Origin: JBFJWU01 sp041623475 [NCBI: bacterium] | GTDB lineage: Bacteria > J088 | Assembly: GCA_041623475.1 (NCBI GenBank) | Contig: JBFJWU010000022.1 | Span: 1 to 17,962 of the forward strand | DNA: 17,962 nucleotides | Direction: 5' to 3' | Shown: positions 14,041 through 17,962 of the stretch, one piece after another | Layout: every line of letters begins with the position of its first letter | How positions within the stretch are numbered: the stretch's first letter is position 1 | Program-made: the position numbers and the translations under genes | Notes under the pieces: model-generated | What the model saw: only the letters and a program-made list of their open reading frames with translations | Database searches by the model: none | Told to the model about the DNA's origin: nothing

Positions 14041-14072
14041 TGTGCGGGGCGGGTCGCTACCCGTCCCGCACA
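14041..14072. terminator. 14-bp stem-loop between convergent genes
   Basis: TGTGCGGGGCGGGT, a 4-nt loop CGCT, and ACCCGTCCCGCACA pair over 14 positions with a single G-U. It begins 2 bp after the stop of the 168-residue gene and 27 bp before the stop of the convergent membrane protein gene. It lacks a T-run on either strand, so it may be a Rho-related or RNA-stabilising 3' hairpin serving both genes. Confidence 0.55.
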
Positions 14073-14098
14073 TGCCGTGGCCTGGTCCGAAGGTCCGT

Positions 14099-15067
14099 TC
14101 ACTCGATCGTCTTTGTCGGGCGGAACCGTTGCCGAACCGCCCCAGGCCAACTGCTCCAGTGCCGCTGGTAAAACGCGGCAACCTCCAGAACCGACAAAGC
14201 AAGAAAATAGCAACCACCTGCGACGAGCGCAGCGCCAGACGGCGTCTGACCATCCAATCCAGTTGGCGCCATCGCAACAACTAATACAGAAATGCCAACC
14301 AACCACCGCTTCGCCAGTTGCCCAAGCTGGGCCGTACCCGTTTTGCCCATGATAAATCCGGTGTATGTCGCAACGGTCCCGGACAGAAATGCCAGGACGC
14401 CGGTGGTGCCACCGTCCCTGGCCACCGCAAATGACATGTAGAGCGCCATGAACGTCGCAAACAGAAACCACTGGTAAACCCGCCATCGCAGACGTTTGAC
14501 CGGCACCAGGGTGATGATCGCCAGGAACGGAAATGAATGCAGGACCAGGAATTCGCTCCGCAACACAATCGCCAGGAAATCCGGCGACGCGATTGCCAAT
14601 GCGTTGCCAGCCGATGCCACAAAGAAACAGATCGCCGTCACCAGCGGTGGCAGTGCGGCACCGACCCGGGCGGGCCAGCCAGGCAACGCCACGGCGAAAT
14701 CTGCCTGCCTGGTGTTACTGTCTGGATGCGACTGTTTCTCGGACACGTTGTCCGGCACCGTCGCTGGTGTCGACGCAAACAGCGCGATCGCCTGCAACAG
14801 GATGACACTGACGACAACAAGTAATCCGGGAATCCCTCGTTCATCAAATGCGGCAAGGGGCGGCAGCACTGCAAACCAGCCGCCAAACAGAATCAGGGCC
14901 AGCCCACCGCCACGCGAAGAATCACCACTGGCAACGGACACAGCGGCAGCACGGATCACGCCCAGTCCCACCAGTGTAAAAACACTGGCAAACCCGACCG
15001 CACCGATGGCTTCCAGGACACCGTGCAGTTCAGCATTGGTCAAGCCAGTCCCACTGTCCATCGTCAC
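14099..15067 (-). CDS. polytopic membrane protein of unknown function
   Basis: A 322-residue integral inner-membrane protein. Hydrophobic segments occur near residues 20-42, 54-73, 79-98, 132-157, 160-188, 197-215, 222-240, 250-267 and 275-293, so about nine helices are likely. A polar, Asp/Ser/Asn/Gln-rich loop (about 99-127) separates the first three helices from the rest. There are no conserved charged motifs in the helices that would mark a known transporter or enzyme. The start is either GTG at 15067 or ATG at 15061, neither with a clear ribosome binding site. It is divergent from the MBL-fold gene and convergent with the 168-residue gene. I do not recognise the family. Confidence 0.7.
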   Translation of the reverse strand: MTMDSGTGLTNAELHGVLEAIGAVGFASVFTLVGLGVIRAAAVSVASGDSSRGGGLALILFGGWFAVLPPLAAFDERGIPGLLVVVSVILLQAIALFASTPATVPDNVSEKQSHPDSNTRQADFAVALPGWPARVGAALPPLVTAICFFVASAGNALAIASPDFLAIVLRSEFLVLHSFPFLAIITLVPVKRLRWRVYQWFLFATFMALYMSFAVARDGGTTGVLAFLSGTVATYTGFIMGKTGTAQLGQLAKRWLVGISVLVVAMAPTGLDGQTPSGAALVAGGCYFLALSVLEVAAFYQRHWSSWPGAVRQRFRPTKTIE

Positions 15068-15082
15068 AATCTAGCAGTCAGG

Positions 15083-15111
15083 TTGACCAGTTGCGGTGAA
15101 ATCGGTAGGCT
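15083..15111 (+). promoter_or_regulatory. candidate promoter of the MBL-SRPBCC operon
   Basis: TTGACC (15083-15088), 17 bp, and TAGGCT (15106-15111) lie about 55 bp before the GTG start. The -35 is near consensus and the spacing is optimal, but the -10 is weak, which could mean an activator is needed. Confidence 0.45.
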
Positions 15112-15165
15112 CGAATCTCAACACCACGGCAATGACCCGGTACGGGGATTGGAGCAGCGGGTCCG

Positions 15166-16047
15166 GTGCAAACAGTAAAGATCGACTTTCTGGACGGCGG
15201 CTACTGCACCCACCCGGAACGCATGACCATTACAGACGGTCGCTTCAGGTCAGTCAAGTTCCCGTCGATCTTCAATCTGATCAGGCATCCCGGACGCGGC
15301 AACATCCTGTTCGATACCGGCTATTCGCGCAGGTTTTACGAACAGACTCGAAATTATCCGGAAAAGCTGTACGCGCAGATCACGCCCGCATTCATTACCG
15401 AATCGGATGTTGCCGTCGCCAAACTGGCCCGGTTCGGGATCCAGCCAGACGACATTGACTATGTCATCCTGTCGCATTTTCACGCCGACCACGTTGGTGC
15501 CGTCGGGGATTTTCCCCGGGCCCGCTATATATACCTGCAATCTGCCTGGAACTACGTCCGCAGGCTGGGCCGAATCAGGGCTGTCAGCAAGGGGGTCCTG
15601 AAGGGCCTGCTGCCCGCCGATTTCACTGACCGCAGCCAGCCCATCGACGACCGCGCATTACAGGCCATCAACGAGATACCCTTGAACGACGCATTTACCC
15701 GGGTCTTTGACATCTTCGGTGACGGCAGCCTGTATGCGGTCGACCTGCCCGGGCATATGCGTGGCCAGATGGGCCTGTTCCTGCGGGACGAAACGACGGA
15801 ACATTTCCTGATCGCCGACGCCTGCTGGCTAAGCCGTTCTTACCGCGAGCTGCGGCCACCAGCAAAAATTGCGATGGGTATTGTTGATGACGAACGAGCA
15901 CTCAAGGACACATTGAAGAAGATTCATCAGGTGTATCAACAGCATCCGGACATGAATATCGCCCCGTCCCACTGCGGCGAGGTCTATCGTGACCGCGTCC
16001 AGCACAAAGCCGACTGGGGGACGACCGGAATGAACGGACTGGATTAG
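15166..16047 (+). CDS. MBL-fold metallohydrolase, AHL-lactonase-like
   Basis: A 293-residue metallo-beta-lactamase-fold protein starting at GTG with GGAG about 11 nt upstream. The metal site is complete: H104-F-H106-A-D108-H109, His197 in PGHMRGQ, Asp218 in IADACW, and His269 in SHCGE. The N-terminus (FLDGGYCTHPE) and the LFDTGY strand resemble the N-acyl homoserine lactonase branch, which opens lactone rings with a dinuclear zinc centre. No signal peptide is seen, so it is likely cytoplasmic. Lactone, thioester or phosphoester hydrolysis are all possible. It is followed 10 bp later by an SRPBCC protein, forming an operon. No LuxI/LuxR pair is in the window, so quorum quenching is only a possibility. 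Confidence 0.85.
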   Translation: MQTVKIDFLDGGYCTHPERMTITDGRFRSVKFPSIFNLIRHPGRGNILFDTGYSRRFYEQTRNYPEKLYAQITPAFITESDVAVAKLARFGIQPDDIDYVILSHFHADHVGAVGDFPRARYIYLQSAWNYVRRLGRIRAVSKGVLKGLLPADFTDRSQPIDDRALQAINEIPLNDAFTRVFDIFGDGSLYAVDLPGHMRGQMGLFLRDETTEHFLIADACWLSRSYRELRPPAKIAMGIVDDERALKDTLKKIHQVYQQHPDMNIAPSHCGEVYRDRVQHKADWGTTGMNGLD

Positions 16048-16057
16048 GGCCAGGTCG

Positions 16058-16510
16058 ATGCGTCAGATACTGCATACCCAAATCGACATTGACGCGCCCG
16101 TCGATGTCGTCTGGGACATACTGACCGACCTGGAACGGTACCAGGACTGGAATCCATTCGTTTTGTACGCCCGTGGGACGATCCTCATGGGGGAAACCCT
16201 GCTGCTGAAGCCCCGGCTGCCCGGCAGCCGTCGTCAGTTGAAGTTCACGGCCACCGTAACGACCTGCGAGCCGAAAGTTGAATTCGCCTGGACCGGCATC
16301 CAGATTCACCCCGCGATTTCCGCCGGGGAACATGTCTTTCGTCTAAGACCATTGGCGGCAGATCGCACCCGCCTGATTCACGACGAGGTCTTCAGCGGCG
16401 TGCTCGCCCCGGTCGTCATGGCTGTAGGCGGCCGGCAAACCCGCCGGGGGTTTGAGCTGATGAACGAGGCCTGCAAGCTGCGGGCTGAACAGTATGATGC
16501 CGATGCCTGA
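16058..16510 (+). CDS. SRPBCC (START/Bet v1-like) domain protein
   Basis: A 150-residue single-domain protein of the SRPBCC superfamily, helix-grip proteins that hold hydrophobic ligands. It has the standard opening ILHTQIDIDAPVDVVWDILTDLERYQDWNPF, a central KFTATVTTCEPKVEFAWTG, a strand HVFRLRPL, and a long C-terminal helix (GRQTRRGFELMNEACKLRAE). The length is typical. AGGGCCAGG precedes the ATG and the gap to the MBL gene is only 10 bp, so the two are probably co-transcribed. It could bind or process the substrate of the MBL enzyme. This family includes polyketide cyclases, but no polyketide genes are near, so a ligand-binding role is just as likely. Confidence 0.85.
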   Translation: MRQILHTQIDIDAPVDVVWDILTDLERYQDWNPFVLYARGTILMGETLLLKPRLPGSRRQLKFTATVTTCEPKVEFAWTGIQIHPAISAGEHVFRLRPLAADRTRLIHDEVFSGVLAPVVMAVGGRQTRRGFELMNEACKLRAEQYDADA

Positions 16511-16521
16511 ACCGGTGGCGG

Positions 16522-16540
16522 GAGGGCCCGGCTTGCCCTC
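16522..16540. terminator. weak hairpin between convergent genes
   Basis: GAGGGC, a 7-nt loop and GCCCTC form a 6-bp stem 12 bp after the SRPBCC stop and 49 bp before the YfiR-like stop. Only a short TTT occurs downstream (16545-16547). It may help end transcription but is not canonical. Confidence 0.3.
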
Positions 16541-16588
16541 GTCAGTTTCCTTGCGCTTTATCCAAACGGGGGCCCGACTGAAACTCGT

Positions 16589-17131
16589 CTATCGACCGAC
16601 CGAGGAACCTGTGATCTTTGGGCTGAAGGCAATCCCAACACGCGCCGCGGGGACCGTATTGACCTCGTAAGACATTTTTCGACCAGCTGGGACAAGTCCT
16701 ATCATGCCTCCCCGGCGAACAAAATAGGGAACCATCCCGAATGTCAGGATTGGCTTATCCGCAACAGCACGGAGTATGCCGTCTACCTGTTTGTCGGCAG
16801 ACAAATCCAGGAAAACAGCGTGTAGTTCCCAGCTTGCGGCCTGGTTCGGATTGGCTGCGACAAACTTGACCGGTCGGCCGTGAACCTGCTTATCCTTCGC
16901 GATTTGATTACCAATCTCTATCATTCCCGGGTCACCGACGACACCGACCAGGAAAACGTCTTCGCGACCGGCAATTTCCCAAGCCGCGTGATTCGACAGG
17001 GTCACAACGTAAAGTGAAACGACGCGCCGAACCTGATCTCTGGACGACGCCGCGGTCTGTTCTGACAGGACCCCCACTGCCAGAATAATAGCGCACACGG
17101 TCTTCACTGCTGATGGATGCATCATCGCCAA
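16589..17131 (-). CDS. YfiR/DUF4154-family periplasmic protein
   Basis: A 180-residue protein whose start may be TTG at 17131 or the ATGs at 17125 and 17122. It has a signal peptide (TVCAIILAVGVLSEQTAAS) and a mature part matching DUF4154/YfiR: a strand VVSLYVVTLSNHAAW, LVGVVGDP, HGRPVKF, LHAVFLD, and the ending PILTFGM, GGMIGLV, KMSYEVNTVPAARVGIAFSPK. In Pseudomonas, YfiR is a periplasmic repressor of the diguanylate cyclase YfiN. Here the usual disulfide cysteines are missing, since the only Cys is in the signal peptide, and no YfiN is visible. It lies 5 bp after a MetA-pathway-like outer-membrane gene, so the two are co-transcribed. Its partner may be encoded beyond the window. Confidence 0.82.
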   Translation of the reverse strand: MAMMHPSAVKTVCAIILAVGVLSEQTAASSRDQVRRVVSLYVVTLSNHAAWEIAGREDVFLVGVVGDPGMIEIGNQIAKDKQVHGRPVKFVAANPNQAASWELHAVFLDLSADKQVDGILRAVADKPILTFGMVPYFVRRGGMIGLVPAGRKMSYEVNTVPAARVGIAFSPKITGSSVGR

Positions 17132-17136
17132 TGAAC

Positions 17137-17962
17137 CTAGATCTGAAAGACATATTGCAAAGCGAATGCCGCCTTGAAGTCCATTTCCAACTGCGGCCCG
17201 TCAACATTCTGGTAAATCGGAGCCAGAAACTCCCCGGACACCCGTACACCTTCAAGCCAGGATCCGGTCACAAGCGTGGTAAATCCAACCCCACTGGAAA
17301 TCGTTGTCTTGCGACGCAAATCCGGATCGGCCGTCGGGACCATATCTGCGTTCAGAGAGGCATCTGCGCCCGAGAAATCGGCTTCAAAGAATCCGCGCAA
17401 TGGAACAGTAAACGCGAGCTCCGGGACAGGCCCATATGCAAACCACGCATCCGTACGGTAACGGTTTCCGACTCGGTAACCGCGATCATTTTTGTGCAAG
17501 AAAAACAGGCATCCGGCCTCGCCGCCCCAGCCGAATTTACCTGCTTCTCCAAAATATGCACCTGCCAGATCAACCCCCACGGAACCGCTTCCGATCTGCA
17601 TCGGATACGGCAATTGAATTGAGTTTCCACCACTCATTGGCGTGACGCCGCGTTTTGATATTGACCCTGTTGGCAGGGTCAACATATTGTGCAGCCCGAA
17701 GGTGTGCCGAATATCGATGCCAGTATTCCAGCTGATCACGCTGCCGATACCAGCATCCCCAGGACCTTTGCTTTCTGCGGTAAATCTGCTACCGCTTCGT
17801 GTGACGTGGTCCATTTCAAGGTCGACGAACGGAACCATTGCCATTAATGTCACCCGGTCCGAAGGCGCATACATTACACCCAACATGTGCATTGTCATGG
17901 TCATGGCTTCGGGCGCAATCAAGTACGTATCAAGGACATCCCGAACAGACAGATTGCTCGTC
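17137..17962 (-). CDS. outer-membrane MetA-pathway-like transporter, 5' end beyond window
   Basis: The frame is open to the right edge of the window, so only about 274 C-terminal residues are seen and the signal peptide is missing. A TTG at 17922 is not the true start, because matching sequence continues upstream. The protein looks like the family annotated as MetA-pathway of phenol degradation/transporter outer-membrane proteins: VLDTYLIAPEAMTMTMHMLG, VMYAPSDRVTLMAMVP, MDHVTRSGSRF, then LPTGSISKRGVTPM, LPYPMQIGSGS, NDRGYRVGNRYRTDAWFAYG and a C-terminal aromatic strand YVFQI, as in beta-barrels. Alternating hydrophobic strands support a beta-barrel. The substrate is unknown; family members are often found in solute-uptake and metal-resistance contexts. 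It is the upstream partner of the YfiR-like gene on the minus strand. Confidence 0.72.
   Translation of the reverse strand, partial: TSNLSVRDVLDTYLIAPEAMTMTMHMLGVMYAPSDRVTLMAMVPFVDLEMDHVTRSGSRFTAESKGPGDAGIGSVISWNTGIDIRHTFGLHNMLTLPTGSISKRGVTPMSGGNSIQLPYPMQIGSGSVGVDLAGAYFGEAGKFGWGGEAGCLFFLHKNDRGYRVGNRYRTDAWFAYGPVPELAFTVPLRGFFEADFSGADASLNADMVPTADPDLRRKTTISSGVGFTTLVTGSWLEGVRVSGEFLAPIYQNVDGPQLEMDFKAAFALQYVFQI

Noticed and set aside
1-17962. A defence island, prophage, transposon or CRISPR system
   Set aside because: No transposase, integrase, nuclease, helicase, restriction or repeat-spacer features are present on either strand.

Overview
This window is a GC-rich, gene-dense stretch of chromosome that looks like it comes from a gammaproteobacterium, probably environmental or marine. 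The assignment rests on close resemblance of several products to Pseudomonadota families (a YghU-type glutathione transferase, a Blc-type lipocalin, Tag glycosylase I, a DUF411 protein, a YfiR/DUF4154 protein, a MetA-pathway-like outer-membrane protein) and on several lipoprotein and outer-membrane signals. There is no rRNA, tRNA, CRISPR array, insertion sequence, phage gene or plasmid gene, so the organism call is inference from protein flavour only.

Layout, left to right. (1) 35-1264, minus strand: a MarR regulator, a previously unlisted small ORF of 46-50 codons, and an outer-membrane lipocalin that overlaps the small ORF by ATGA. The MarR gene is divergent from a YghU-type GST (1338-2183), and a short inverted repeat lies between them. 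(2) 2192-4413, minus: a serine beta-lactamase-like lipoprotein hydrolase and an alpha/beta hydrolase. (3) 4562-5203: DNA-3-methyladenine glycosylase I. (4) 5211-7595: a double-hotdog acyl-ACP-thioesterase-like gene divergent from a TetR regulator that overlaps a fatty acid hydroxylase/sterol desaturase gene. The TetR promoter is near consensus and carries a 12-bp tandem repeat. (5) 7727-9628: a DUF411 lipoprotein and a convergent MATE exporter whose stop codons touch. (6) 9766-13187: an SMP-30-like propeller lipoprotein with an intrinsic terminator, then a wax ester synthase/diacylglycerol acyltransferase followed by a short-chain dehydrogenase. (7) 13188-15067: a structured intergenic region, a strong promoter flanked by ACGTTT boxes, an orphan 168-residue protein, a 14-bp hairpin, and a polytopic membrane protein of unknown function. 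(8) 15166-16510: an MBL-fold hydrolase and an SRPBCC protein in an operon. (9) 16589-17962, minus: a YfiR-like periplasmic protein downstream of a MetA-pathway-like outer-membrane protein that runs off the right edge.

The recurrent theme is lipid and envelope chemistry (lipocalin, thioesterase-like, hydroxylase, WS/DGAT, SDR, several lipoproteins) mixed with stress and detoxification genes (MarR-GST, Tag, MATE, DUF411). The genes are mostly single or in pairs, often divergent with a regulator, and several convergent pairs end within 0-8 bp of each other. I did not find a clear new defence, mobile or biosynthetic system. The most checkable novelties are the marR-smORF-lipocalin unit, the TetR tandem-repeat operator next to the thioesterase/hydroxylase pair, and the orphan 168-residue gene with its repeated boxes.
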